A stretch of DNA of 64,000 bases from Nostoc sp. TCL240-02 (GTDB lineage Bacteria > Cyanobacteriota > Cyanobacteriia > Cyanobacteriales > Nostocaceae). The stretch is from the NCBI RefSeq assembly GCF_013343235.1, contig NZ_CP040094.1, forward strand, positions 992,501 to 1,056,500. Direction: 5' to 3'. The number at the start of each line of letters is the position of its first letter. Position 1 is the first letter of the stretch. A program made the position numbers and the translations under genes. Of this stretch, positions 8,299 to 16,828 are shown one piece after another. A model generated the notes under the pieces. It saw only the letters and a program-made list of their open reading frames with translations. It did not search any database and was not told the DNA's origin.

Positions 8299-9096
8299 TT
8301 ACTTACGTTCAACTCTGTTGACTTCAACAGGTTTGTTATCTCCCAAATCAGCTTGCACAAATTCAGCACTCTTGGGCAAATTTATCTCAACGTTTGATAG
8401 AGAATCAATTTCTATTTTAGCATTTTGGAATTGTCCATCTAAGATATGCCCTCCAGTTGTCCTATTTGCCGCGATGAAATGAAAGTGATAGCCATTAACA
8501 TTTACTCCTTGCATATATTCGGGTGTGCGAAAACCGACTAAAGTGCCATTGATATTCCTTAATTCAAAAATTGATTGTTCTTTTAGTGCTTCAGCCAAAG
8601 AACGATACGGCGGAGTTTGTTTAGGAGGAATTCTAAATTTTAGGTAAGGAAAATTCCCTTGGATACGAATCGCATAAGGATAATTTTTAGTTGGTAAGTG
8701 CTGATCTAAAGATTGCTGCAATTGTTTATAATTCATCCGCCCTTCTATATTAATTAATGTTTCTGGTTGAAAAAAGGTGACTGTAGCAAAAGGACTTATC
8801 ATTGAATCAGGAATAACAGAGGCAACTCCATCAGCTTTTATCTGGTAAAATTTGCCATCTAATCCAACCATTTCTCCATCCAGAGCATTTACTGTCCCCA
8901 AACCAAAATTACCGTGTTTTCTCAACTGCTTAAAATTAGTATTGCCGTCAAAAATTCCCACTGCAAGAGCGCTAATTGTTGATGTTTGAAACAGGGTATT
9001 TGATGACGTATATTGCTGAGTTCTAGCGGGTAAAATAGCAAATAATAGTGCAGTAATGGTTAAAATAGTTATCCAGAAATAACGCTTGAGTTTCAT
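8299..9096 (-). CDS. Alpha-acetolactate decarboxylase, exported form
   Basis: The enzyme converts alpha-acetolactate to acetoin and CO2. The 265-residue protein shows the family signature near the C-terminal third, GYHFHFIAANRTTGGHILD, which holds the three zinc His residues. The N-terminal half has the LGTVNALDGEM and FYQIKADG strands. It starts with a membrane-spanning, signal-like segment (RYFWITILTITALLFAILP) followed by ARTQQ, which suggests export to the periplasm as described for some bacterial homologues. It precedes the VOC gene by 19 bases. The substrate would come from acetohydroxyacid synthase leakage; no butanediol genes are seen in the window. Confidence 0.9.
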   Translation of the reverse strand: MKLKRYFWITILTITALLFAILPARTQQYTSSNTLFQTSTISALAVGIFDGNTNFKQLRKHGNFGLGTVNALDGEMVGLDGKFYQIKADGVASVIPDSMISPFATVTFFQPETLINIEGRMNYKQLQQSLDQHLPTKNYPYAIRIQGNFPYLKFRIPPKQTPPYRSLAEALKEQSIFELRNINGTLVGFRTPEYMQGVNVNGYHFHFIAANRTTGGHILDGQFQNAKIEIDSLSNVEINLPKSAEFVQADLGDNKPVEVNRVERK

Positions 9097-9592
9097 CGGG
9101 TCAAAGATATAAAAGTTTTGAAGTTAGAATTTCCTCATCCTACCTAGCGAAATCTAGAGACACTTGGAGAGCAGCTAGTCATAAGGTAATTGTCATTTAA
9201 ATTGCACCATTTTCATGGTAGTGAAAGCTGCAAACTTGCTCCCTGCCCCCCTGCGATCTCAATGTGCAATCTTATTTGCTTAACAGCTTACAGCCAGTTA
9301 GAAGGTGAAGGTTGACAGCGACTAGCTTACAACACAGCAATAGATATAACCATTGATGCAACAAATCTTTTTGCAAGGTGCTTGATTATTCTAGCTGTCT
9401 GTGATAATTTTCTTCTTACGTTCCAGAAAATACTTTAAGTCTATTGTGTTACCGTAGTTAACAAGATTTTGTTAATCTAGTTACAGGGATTTGGAATTAA
9501 GAAGAAATAACTAATCTATCGAGTTTATCTATTGCAGGCAGTACATTGCGAACCAACGAACTAGAAATTAATCTCTAAGTCAGGGCAACCTT
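9097..9592. other. Divergent intergenic region (496 bp)
   Basis: The region lies between the minus-strand decarboxylase operon and the plus-strand MDR/SDR/dioxygenase cassette, so it should hold both promoters. I see an AT-rich stretch and a short C-rich piece near 9240 (CCCTGCCCCCCTGCG) of the minisatellite type. There is no confident -10/-35 pair, hairpin or small gene. Confidence 0.4.
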
Positions 9593-10540
9593 ATGAGCAA
9601 AATACGTGCTGTGATTGTTGACCCCAATGTGCCGGGGCGTTTGGCACTGAGTGAAGTGAATGTACCAAAGTCTGCCCCAGATGAAGCTCTAGTCAGGGTA
9701 GCGGCGATTTCTCTGAATCGGGGAGAAATAAAACGTTCAACCACTGCTGAGGCTGGTTGGCAGCCTGGTTGGGACTTGGCAGGTGTAGTGGAAACTCCTG
9801 CGACTGATGGGTCTGGGCCTCCCCAAGGAGCGCGTGTAGTTGGCTTACGTCGCGCCGGTGCTTGGGCGGAACTTGTATCTGTTCCTACTAACGCCTTAGC
9901 AGAACTACCGCCATCGGTATCTTTTGCTCAAGCTGCCACCCTACCTGTAGCGGGTTTAACCGCGTATCATGCAGTGCTAAAAGGTGGTTCACTGTTAGGT
10001 CGTCCAGTCCTGGTTACAGGTGCATCAGGAGGTGTTGGTTACTTCGCTATCCAATTAGCGCAACTGTCAGGGGCGCAAGTAACAGCACATATTCGTCAAC
10101 CTGGCTATGAAACTTTGGTTAGAGAAGCAGGGGCACAATCAGTGGTGATTGGCGAAGACCTTTCACCTGCTAGTGAGTATGGCCCCTATCATCTAATCAT
10201 AGAGTCAGTGGGTGGTAAGACTTTGGGGATAGCCCTTAGCTTACTAGCACAAGATGGAAAAACTGTACTGTATGGAGTATCTGGGGGAGCAGAAGTGACA
10301 TTCAACGCTGCCCAATTTTTCGGGACTGGTAGCGTGAGCCTGTATGGTTTACGTCTGTTTGATGAATTGAGATTTGAATCAGCCGCAGTCGGTCTAAAAC
10401 GGCTTTTAAGTCTAGTAGAAACAGGTCAACTGCATCCTCACATTGATTTAGAAGCTCCTTGGACACAAATAGCTGATGTAGCCCAACAACTACTCGATAG
10501 GCGTTTTCCTGGTAAGGCTGTGTTGCACATTTCCAACTGA
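9593..10540 (+). CDS. Zinc-independent medium-chain dehydrogenase (quinone-oxidoreductase-like)
   Basis: The 315-residue MDR-superfamily NAD(P)H-dependent oxidoreductase has the GroES-like N-terminal domain with SLNRGEIKR (about residue 43) and a Rossmann domain with the glycine motif TGASGGVGYFAIQLA (about 143-157). The structural and catalytic zinc cysteines of alcohol dehydrogenases are absent, which fits the QOR/acryloyl-CoA-reductase-like branch. The C-terminus GKAVLHI is typical. It is the first of three plus-strand genes (SDR, TauD-like dioxygenase) with gaps of 150 and 75 bp. They probably form one catabolic unit, but the substrate is unknown. Confidence 0.88.
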   Translation: MSKIRAVIVDPNVPGRLALSEVNVPKSAPDEALVRVAAISLNRGEIKRSTTAEAGWQPGWDLAGVVETPATDGSGPPQGARVVGLRRAGAWAELVSVPTNALAELPPSVSFAQAATLPVAGLTAYHAVLKGGSLLGRPVLVTGASGGVGYFAIQLAQLSGAQVTAHIRQPGYETLVREAGAQSVVIGEDLSPASEYGPYHLIIESVGGKTLGIALSLLAQDGKTVLYGVSGGAEVTFNAAQFFGTGSVSLYGLRLFDELRFESAAVGLKRLLSLVETGQLHPHIDLEAPWTQIADVAQQLLDRRFPGKAVLHISN

Positions 10541-10690
10541 AGTATTAAAGCGGGATACAGAAATCAAGATACTTCTGGGTTGTACATCTGAGGAAAGGCA
10601 AGCCATCTTGGATATCCACAATACAGGTTCTCAATCAGCAATATTATTGGTTCGCAAATAAATTACTTACATTTGTGAGGGTAAATTTGT

Positions 10691-11491
10691 ATGAGTTTAG
10701 AACTAAAACTATCAGGTAAAACCGCGATTGTTACAGGAGGAAGTGCAGGAATTGGGTTAGCGACTGCCAAAGCCCTTTATAGTGAAGGTGTAAATGTTGC
10801 GATCGCAGCCCGCAATCAAGAACGCTTAGATCAGGCTGTAGCAGATATCCAGTCCTTACCTACCCCAGGCGCTAAAGTTATTGCCATCAGCGCCGATTTA
10901 ACTAAAGCAGAGGATGTTGAGAAAGTTGTTTCAACCACCTTGGCCCAGTTTAATCAGATTGATATCTTGATTAATAACGCCGGTTCAGCCCGTGCTGGAT
11001 CTTTCCTTGAATCCACCGATGATTTATTCTTGGATGCTTGGAACTTAAAATTATTGGGCTACATCCGCTTAGTTAGAGCCGTCGTCCCCCATCAAAAAAG
11101 CCGAGGTGATGGACGGATTGTCAATATAGTTGGTGGTGCAGGACGTACACCTCGCCCTAACTTCCTAGCTGGTGGTACAAGCAATGCGGCTCTACTCAAC
11201 TTTACAAAGGGCATTTCTAAAGAGTTAGCCGAGTACAAGATTCGCATTAATGCCATATCGCCCGGTGCTACAGCTACTGAGCGTGCCGAGACTTTAGCGC
11301 GGCAAAACGCCCAAGCGCAAGGGATCACCGTAGAGCAAGTAAAGGCACAAAACATCCAAAGTATTCCTTTAAAAAGAATCGCCCAGCCAGAAGAGATTGC
11401 CGCGTTAGCGTTATTTTTGGTGTCGGATCTAGCTGCATCAATTACAGGAACAGAGATTATCGTTGATGGCGGTTCTACTCCTGGTATTTAG
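10691..11491 (+). CDS. Short-chain dehydrogenase/reductase family protein lacking the YxxxK pair
   Basis: The 266-residue classical SDR fold has cofactor motif TGGSAGIG (residues about 15-22), NNAG near 95, and C-terminal ISPGATATERAE and DGGS. At the catalytic helix the sequence is LAGGTSNAALLNFTKG. Where the family has Y-x-x-x-K it shows G161-x-x-x-N165, so both the proton-donor Tyr and the Lys are missing. A subset of SDRs is known with this kind of substitution; activity may be altered or another residue may act. It is the middle gene of the MDR-SDR-dioxygenase cassette. The start ATG follows a GAGGG ribosome-binding motif. Confidence 0.85.
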   Translation: MSLELKLSGKTAIVTGGSAGIGLATAKALYSEGVNVAIAARNQERLDQAVADIQSLPTPGAKVIAISADLTKAEDVEKVVSTTLAQFNQIDILINNAGSARAGSFLESTDDLFLDAWNLKLLGYIRLVRAVVPHQKSRGDGRIVNIVGGAGRTPRPNFLAGGTSNAALLNFTKGISKELAEYKIRINAISPGATATERAETLARQNAQAQGITVEQVKAQNIQSIPLKRIAQPEEIAALALFLVSDLAASITGTEIIVDGGSTPGI

Positions 11492-11502
11492 CAGATGCGA
11501 TG

Positions 11503-11530
11503 AATCAGACGCGATGAATCGCGTCTCTAC
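11503..11530. repeat. 28-nt palindromic repeat, copy 2
   Basis: AGACGCGATGAATCGCGTCT is the core of the same palindrome as at 5053, 15376 and 25062, ending CTCTAC. The left GTAG end is replaced by part of a second GATGAATC. It lies in the 75-bp gap between the SDR and dioxygenase genes, so it will be transcribed if the genes form an operon. Confidence 0.78.
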
Positions 11531-11566
11531 ATCTTGTAAAAACATAAATTTCTTGGAGATAAAAAC

Positions 11567-12481
11567 ATGGGTTCTCAATACTTTGATATCAAACCAGTTG
11601 CAGGACGTATCGGTGCTGAAATCATCGGTGTTAATCTGAGTTCTAACCTCAGCGATGACATCATCAGCGATATTCGCAAGACTCTAGTCAAATACAAAGT
11701 GATCTTTTTCCGCGATCAGCAACAACTTGATGCTGATGGACAGGTAGCCTTCGCTCGTCGTTTCGGTGAAGTTACTACAGCCCACCCCACTGTACCATCG
11801 CTACCAGAAAACCCAGAAGTTTTAGACCTGAACTATGGCCGCACTACTTCCCGCGCCAATAGCTGGCATACTGATGTAACATTTGTAGACCGTCCTCCTC
11901 TCGGCTCTATCTTACGAGCGCTTGACATTCCGCCAACTGGTGGCGATACAATCTGGGCAAACTCAGTAACTGCATACCAAGATTTACCTATCCATCTGCG
12001 TAATCTCGCAGATCAACTTTGGGCAGTACATAGCAACAAATACGATTATGCTACTGCATTTGACCTACCTGAAGATGCCAAGGCTTACCGGGCTGTCTTC
12101 ACCTCGACTGTATACGAGACTCTGCATCCAGTTGTACGCATCCATCCAGAATCTGGGGAGCGTGGACTATTCATCGGCGGATTTGTGCGCCAATTCCGTG
12201 GCTTATCAACAACTGAATCAGATGACATTCTGCGACTGTTGCAGGCATACATCACACGTCCTGAGAACACAGTGCGGTGGCGTTGGCAAGTTGGTGACGT
12301 AGCCTTTTGGGATAACCGGGCTACTCAACATTATGCGATCGCGGATTACGGCGACCAGCCCCGCCACGTTCAACGAGTCACAATTGTCGGCGATCTCCCA
12401 GTGGGCATTGATGGTAAGCAAAGTGAGGCCATCAAAGGAGACGCTTCTGAGTACAACCGACGTGAGGCGGTGACTGCATAA
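11567..12481 (+). CDS. TauD/TfdA-family Fe(II)/2-oxoglutarate dioxygenase
   Basis: The 304-residue non-haem iron dioxygenase has the HxD iron motif in SWHTDVTF (about residue 101) and the distal His in WDNRATQHYA (about 257). The 2-oxoglutarate-binding Arg follows in PRHVQRVT. The N-terminal IGAEIIGVNL and VIFFRDQ segments are family-typical. Members hydroxylate sulfonates such as taurine, phenoxyacetates or alkyl sulfates; which one applies here cannot be told. It closes the cassette with the MDR and SDR genes, which could process the aldehyde or alcohol product. A TTGGAGAT ribosome site precedes the ATG. Strong hairpins follow the stop. Confidence 0.9.
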   Translation: MGSQYFDIKPVAGRIGAEIIGVNLSSNLSDDIISDIRKTLVKYKVIFFRDQQQLDADGQVAFARRFGEVTTAHPTVPSLPENPEVLDLNYGRTTSRANSWHTDVTFVDRPPLGSILRALDIPPTGGDTIWANSVTAYQDLPIHLRNLADQLWAVHSNKYDYATAFDLPEDAKAYRAVFTSTVYETLHPVVRIHPESGERGLFIGGFVRQFRGLSTTESDDILRLLQAYITRPENTVRWRWQVGDVAFWDNRATQHYAIADYGDQPRHVQRVTIVGDLPVGIDGKQSEAIKGDASEYNRREAVTA

Positions 12482-12501
12482 TACTTAGGTATTGGGCAGG
12501 G

Positions 12502-12522
12502 GGGCGCACACAGTGTGCGCCC
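12502..12522 (+). terminator. Strong hairpin after the dioxygenase gene
   Basis: A perfect 10-bp stem, GGGCGCACAC / GTGTGCGCCC, has a one-base spacer, so the real loop is made by opening the innermost pairs. It lies 20 bases after the stop and a T run follows at 12533-12539, so it is plausibly a terminator of the cassette. Confidence 0.55.
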
Positions 12523-12546
12523 ATGATGGGATGTTTTTTATCGGAA

Positions 12547-12574
12547 GTAGGGGCGCAAGGCCTTGCGCCTCTAC
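12547..12574. repeat. 28-nt palindromic repeat, copy 3 (variant core)
   Basis: The near-perfect palindrome GTAGGGGCGCAAGG / CCTTGCGCCTCTAC has the same length and GTAG...CTAC ends as the copies at 25062 and 51541 but a different centre. Confidence 0.75.
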
Positions 12575-12646
12575 AAAAGTACAAATAATTTTGGGTAATT
12601 TATTTTTTGGAAATCCCTTAATAAACTAAGCAGAACGATATAAAAG

Positions 12647-13032
12647 TCTCTATAGAACCCATTTGACATCTTATGAGGTTTTCAATATTCCCAAGATCAC
12701 CATCCTACTAGACCACGGGTATCACCCAGAATATTTGACTCAGGAGTTAGAGCAGATTTACCCGGAGATCATGACCAAAATCCAGTTTCAACTTTCTACG
12801 AAACCCTCAAAACAAGAGAAAGCTGCACAAGAAAAATGTGGATTTGTTCCGGCAGTAGCCTTTCGGGGTGATCGAGCGCTCCAATGCTTGGATGGAGCGT
12901 TGTAAAATTCTGGTTAAGAACTTTGAACGAACCCTGACTGGTGCCACTACCAAACTCAACCTCTGCTTCATCAGGCTAATGATTAAGAGGCTTGCAGACC
13001 CTTCCTAAGATGTCAAATGGTTTCTATATAGA
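12647..13032 (+). mobile_element. Internally deleted insertion sequence with intact ends (386 bp)
   Basis: The 27-bp terminal inverted repeats at 12647-12673 and 13006-13032 match at 25 of 27 positions (shared core CCATTTGACATCTTA). Between them only the C-terminal third of a DDE transposase remains. The N-terminal two-thirds and at least the first catalytic Asp are absent. With both ends kept, the element could still be moved by a transposase supplied in trans, so it is MITE-like. Confidence 0.78.
12663..13008 (+). pseudogene. Transposase remnant (C-terminal part, frameshifted)
   Basis: Frame 1 reads VFNIPKITILLDHGYHPEYL...KCGFVPAVA. After the frameshift near 12860 another frame continues RWVIERSNAWMERCKIL, then VKNFERTLTGATTKLNLCFI...MIKRLA, up to a stop inside the right terminal repeat. 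The RSNAW/FERT pattern is that of IS5-type DDE transposase ends. The protein is truncated and shifted, hence inactive. Confidence 0.8.
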
Positions 13033-13272
13033 TTTGAGGCTATATTTTGTGTTTTCTATCTAAGTCCCATTATTGACACCCTTCAATCCCATCAAATTCG
13101 GTCAGGTTTCATCTGCAAGCTAAGACTTGATGGTAGTCAAAATACAAGCGCATCTTCGGCAGTCCTAGATAGCTTTATTGGTAAGCTGAGATTATAGCGA
13201 TCTCCGATAATAGGCATTAATTGCGATCGCTAACCTCCAAGATCAGCAGACAGAAAAGCAAACAGGGCGACA

Positions 13273-14073
13273 ATGCAAAAACTCCTTTTTAACGATACAG
13301 ATAGATTTAGAGCGCAGGCCCTATTCCTTGGTAAGGATATTAACTTACAGACATTGGAGAATTACGTTTCCTTGGCGACTATGCCATTAATGGTTACAGT
13401 CGGTGAACAGGGCTGTGCGGTACTGCTAGACTATGGCGCAGTTGTCCTGTTTAACCTTGAGCCTGGAGAAAAGGTAGCCTTTTTGACTAAACTATCCTCT
13501 CAAATTAGTGGCTCTTTTGCCGAACCGGAGACAGAAGAGGTGGAAATTCATCTCAACATTATAGAGAGTGAGAGAGTTAAGGAAGGAAAAATTTTACTGC
13601 ATGAATTTAGTGTAGAACGTTTGCAGATAGTGGCTGACATCCTCGCTAAAAGTGTTGTGCTGTCTCATTATGAAACTAGCCTAGCGACTGTATTCGATCA
13701 AATTGAACCGTTTGCAGCTAGTCTCCAGCGTGAACACAGGGAAAGACGGCAAAGTCGGGAATTACTACGTCAACTTGGGACTGCGCTGTTAGTTCAACAT
13801 AAAATTGTGGGTCGAGTTGAGATCATCGATAAGCCAGAATTGCTCTGGGAATCCCCACAGCTAGAAAACTTATATCTGCGCTTAGAGGATGAATACGAAA
13901 TTCGTGAGCGTCACAATGCTTTGGAACGCAAACTAGAGCTAATTACCCAAACTGCACAAACAGTCTTAGAGTTCATGCAGCATAGCAGTAGCCAACGAGT
14001 AGAGTGGTATGTGGTGATTTTAATTGTGGTAGAAATTCTGCTGTCACTGTACGACATCATTTTCAAAGGCTAA
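13273..14073 (+). CDS. RMD1/YagE (DUF155) family protein with C-terminal membrane anchor
   Basis: The 266-residue protein has the DUF155 pattern: an N-terminal alpha/beta domain (about 15-75, QGCAVLLDYGAVVLFNL) and a helical middle with VLSHYETSLATVFDQIEPF (about 136). A long charged helix (ERRQSRELL; LEDEYEIRERHNALERKLELI) leads to a C-terminal transmembrane segment (WYVVILIVVEILLSLYDII). Eukaryotic relatives (Rmd1, Rmnd1) act in meiosis or mitochondrial translation; the bacterial role is unknown. The start ATG has a weak upstream site (CAGGGCGAC). Stand-alone gene. Confidence 0.85.
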   Translation: MQKLLFNDTDRFRAQALFLGKDINLQTLENYVSLATMPLMVTVGEQGCAVLLDYGAVVLFNLEPGEKVAFLTKLSSQISGSFAEPETEEVEIHLNIIESERVKEGKILLHEFSVERLQIVADILAKSVVLSHYETSLATVFDQIEPFAASLQREHRERRQSRELLRQLGTALLVQHKIVGRVEIIDKPELLWESPQLENLYLRLEDEYEIRERHNALERKLELITQTAQTVLEFMQHSSSQRVEWYVVILIVVEILLSLYDIIFKG

Positions 14074-14377
14074 GGTTAAATTAGAGTTATTTGTAAATCA
14101 AAAATGCTTACTGCGAAGGGTTTTTGGGGATTCAGATTCATCAATAGGCGCTAAAATATTAAAAATTGGTTTTTGTGTAAGGTAAATTAACTTTTAGTGA
14201 AATTTCTGATTTACATCCACTTCCACTAATATGTACTCGTAAACAAAAAATTTAAATTTTTCCTACTCGCACCATGACATATAGCTATTCTTTGGGTAAG
14301 CAACAAATGCCCCTAAATACTAAGTCTGCTTGAAGAGATAGGATCTATTATAAAAGTAGAATTTTAGGAGTAAACCT
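14074..14377. other. Intergenic region
   Basis: The 304-bp region is AT-rich. I find no gene, repeat or hairpin that I would defend. The ribosome site AGGAG for the esterase lies at its end (14366-14370). Confidence 0.4.
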
Positions 14378-14998
14378 CTGTCTTTACAACTTATTACCGT
14401 TCCCCCCGAAACTTCTCAACCCGCCACAGGGTTAATTGTGACTTTGCATGGTTGGGGAGCTAATGCTGAGGATGTTGCATCTTTGCTACCCTTGCTCAAT
14501 TTACCTGATTACCAGTTTATATTACCCAATGCACCTTATCCTTATCCCTATTCCCCTATAGGGAGGGCATGGTATGACCTGCGGGTGGAAAATATGTATG
14601 AAGGATTGATAGAAAGTCGGAAACTGCTAATAGATTTTTTGCAATCTTTAGAAAGTACCACTGGCATACCTTTGTCACGCACTATTTTAAGTGGATTTTC
14701 TCAAGGCGGAGCAATGACTTTAGATGTAGGCTCAAAATTGCCACTAGCAGGCTTAGTTGTGATGAGCGGGTATTTACATCCCGATGCACTAACGGCAGAT
14801 CAAAGAGATATTCCGCCGACTTTAATCAGTCACGGTAAATATGATGAAGTTGTTCCACTGCAAGCTGCTTTAAAGGCACGAGACACTTTAAAATCTCTTG
14901 GAGTGGCGGCAGAATACCATGAATTTGACATGGGGCATGAAATAAATCCACAAACGTTAAAGGTGCTGCGGAATTTTGTTGTAAATACAATTAGCTAG
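14378..14998 (+). CDS. Alpha/beta-hydrolase, phospholipase/carboxylesterase type, with probable CTG start
   Basis: This is a serine esterase with first strand LIVTLHGWGAN, nucleophile elbow GFSQGGAM, catalytic Asp in GKYDEVVPL and His in GHEINP. The conventional GTG at 14438 would remove the first beta-strand up to the oxyanion-hole loop (LHGWG). The frame is open back to the TAG at 14357 without any ATG, GTG or TTG that has a ribosome site. A CTG at 14378 sits 7 bases after AGGAG (14366-14370) and gives an N-terminus LSLQLITVPPET that looks natural for the family (206 residues). I therefore propose CTG; a sequencing error at an ATG is the alternative. Confidence 0.8.
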   Translation: MSLQLITVPPETSQPATGLIVTLHGWGANAEDVASLLPLLNLPDYQFILPNAPYPYPYSPIGRAWYDLRVENMYEGLIESRKLLIDFLQSLESTTGIPLSRTILSGFSQGGAMTLDVGSKLPLAGLVVMSGYLHPDALTADQRDIPPTLISHGKYDEVVPLQAALKARDTLKSLGVAAEYHEFDMGHEINPQTLKVLRNFVVNTIS

Positions 14999-15152
14999 TC
15001 AGAATTACGAATTTTTTATAAATTCTGGTATAAATGCTGAAAATTTTCACGAAATCCATGCCTTCTAATGAGTAATATATATAGGGTGGCTGCGTTCAGC
15101 GCAACTTAACCCATGCTGAAAGCGAGTGCTGCATAAGGGAGGGGCGAGCATT

Positions 15153-15365
15153 ATGACAACTCTAAGCATTTCCAGGAAAGAAATTGCTGCCATAACTGCA
15201 GCAGAAGTAGAAGAACTGGCTACACGTCTGGATCTGGATAATTACAGTAATGCTTTTGATGGTTTAAATGATTGGCATCTATTACGAGCGATCGCATTTC
15301 AGCGTCCAGAGTTAGTTGAACCCTATATCTACCTCTTAGACTTGGAACCTTACGATGAAGCGTAG
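15153..15365 (+). CDS. Small conserved cyanobacterial protein (DUF2555-like)
   Basis: The 70-residue acidic protein starts MTTLSISRKEIAAITAAEVE and ends in a cluster LVEPYIYLLDLEPYDEA. No signal or membrane segment is present. From memory it matches the short DUF2555 family restricted to cyanobacteria and plastids, whose function is unknown; I could not verify this. The ATG at 15153 is preferred over an upstream ATG at 15126 because GGGAGGGGC lies 6-14 bases before it. It is followed by coaBC after 111 bp of repeats. Confidence 0.75.
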   Translation: MTTLSISRKEIAAITAAEVEELATRLDLDNYSNAFDGLNDWHLLRAIAFQRPELVEPYIYLLDLEPYDEA

Positions 15366-15375
15366 TTGAGAGTTA

Positions 15376-15403
15376 GGAGAGACGCAATGAATCGCGTCTG
15401 TAC
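15376..15403. repeat. 28-nt palindromic repeat, copy 4
   Basis: The core AGACGCAATGAATCGCGTCT has a GTAC right end. It is flanked by GTTAGGAG and CTCCTAAC units (15370-15470) that can pair with one another. Confidence 0.75.
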
Positions 15404-15476
15404 AGGAGTTAGGAGTTGGCAATTAATATTCGTAACTACTTGCTCCTAAATTACTACTTACTCCTAACTTTTTACC

Positions 15477-16682
15477 ATGACTAATCCAAAATTGAACAGG
15501 GTTCTAATAGGTGTAGGTGGCGGTATCGCCGCCTACAAAATTTGTGAATTGGTTTCAACACTGTTTAAAACTGGGGTCGAAGTCCGAGTTATCCTCACCC
15601 GTTCGGCGCAAGAATTTATCACGCCTCTGACTTTAGCCACCCTATCTCGTCATCCCGCCTACACAGATGATGATTTCTGGAAACCAACTCACTCTCGTCC
15701 CTTGCATATTGAGTTGGGTGAATGGGCAGATGTTATGGTAATTGCCCCCTTGACGGCTAATACATTAGCCAAGCTAGCATTCGGCATGGCTGATAATTTA
15801 CTTACAAATACCGTGCTGGCTTCTACTTGTCCCATACTGTTAGCACCCGCAATGAATACGGATATGTGGGAACAGCTATCGGTGCAACGAAATTGGCAAC
15901 AGCTATTAGTCGATCGCCGATATCATGGAATGAATACAGCATCGGGTTTATTAGCGTGCGATCGCATCGGTGCTGGTAGATTAGCAGAACCTCCAGAAAT
16001 TTTGGCTCACATCCAATCGTTATTACACACTCAAGGTAAACGAGATTTAGTAGGTAAACGAGTGTTAATTAGTGCTGGGGGAACGCGAGAGTTTCTTGAC
16101 CCAGTAAGGTTTATTGGTAATCCTTCCACAGGTAAAATGGGATTAGCTTTAGCACAAGCCGCATTTCACCGAGGAGCAAACGTCACTTTGGTACATGGCC
16201 CAGCTAATTGGGATGCACCATTGGGAGTACAAGCGATTCCCGTTGTTAGTGCCGAGCAAATGCAGCACGCCATGCTGGAATATTTACCCAACGCTGATGT
16301 AATTGTCATGTCAGCAGCCGTGGCAGATGTGAAGCCAAAAGATTATAGTACAGAAAAATTGCCCAAGCGATCGCTCCCCCAAGCCTTACCCCTAGAACCA
16401 GTACCGGATATAGTCGCCCAATTAGCACAACTTAAACAACCGCATCAGATATTAATTGGCTTTGCTGCACAAACTGGTGATATTGTCAAGCCTGCATTAG
16501 AAAAGTTACAGAGTAAAAAACTAGATGCTATTGTTGCCAATCCCATCGATCAACCTGATAGTGGTTTTGGGAGCGATAATAATCAAGCAATATTTTTAGA
16601 TAGTCAGGGAAATCAGCTAGCGATCGCACTTTGTTCTAAATTAGAAATGGCCCATCATTTATTTGATTTTGTTCTATTTTGA
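15477..16682 (+). CDS. coaBC: Bifunctional phosphopantothenoylcysteine decarboxylase / phosphopantothenate-cysteine ligase
   Basis: The protein catalyses two consecutive steps of coenzyme A synthesis: ligation of cysteine to 4'-phosphopantothenate (CTP-dependent, CoaB) and FMN-dependent decarboxylation (CoaC). The 401 residues have a CoaC flavoprotein domain first ([10 protein letters not shown] at about residue 11; APAMNTDMW near 121; the substrate Cys loop [15 protein letters not shown] near 160). The CoaB domain follows from about residue 190 ([33 protein letters not shown] near 279). All signatures are intact and the length is normal. The ATG directly follows a repeat-rich spacer. Confidence 0.95.
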   Translation: MTNPKLNRVLIGVGGGIAAYKICELVSTLFKTGVEVRVILTRSAQEFITPLTLATLSRHPAYTDDDFWKPTHSRPLHIELGEWADVMVIAPLTANTLAKLAFGMADNLLTNTVLASTCPILLAPAMNTDMWEQLSVQRNWQQLLVDRRYHGMNTASGLLACDRIGAGRLAEPPEILAHIQSLLHTQGKRDLVGKRVLISAGGTREFLDPVRFIGNPSTGKMGLALAQAAFHRGANVTLVHGPANWDAPLGVQAIPVVSAEQMQHAMLEYLPNADVIVMSAAVADVKPKDYSTEKLPKRSLPQALPLEPVPDIVAQLAQLKQPHQILIGFAAQTGDIVKPALEKLQSKKLDAIVANPIDQPDSGFGSDNNQAIFLDSQGNQLAIALCSKLEMAHHLFDFVLF

Positions 16683-16828
16683 CTAAGTTATCTAATCCTT
16701 AGTTCTCCAATCCTCAGCACCGTGCCAAGACACAAAAATTTCTTTTTGCGTTTTGTTAGTGTATTGACATTTTGAGTTACATCATTTAGCGTAAACAACA
16801 ATTGATGTAAAAATATTCGATTACACTT

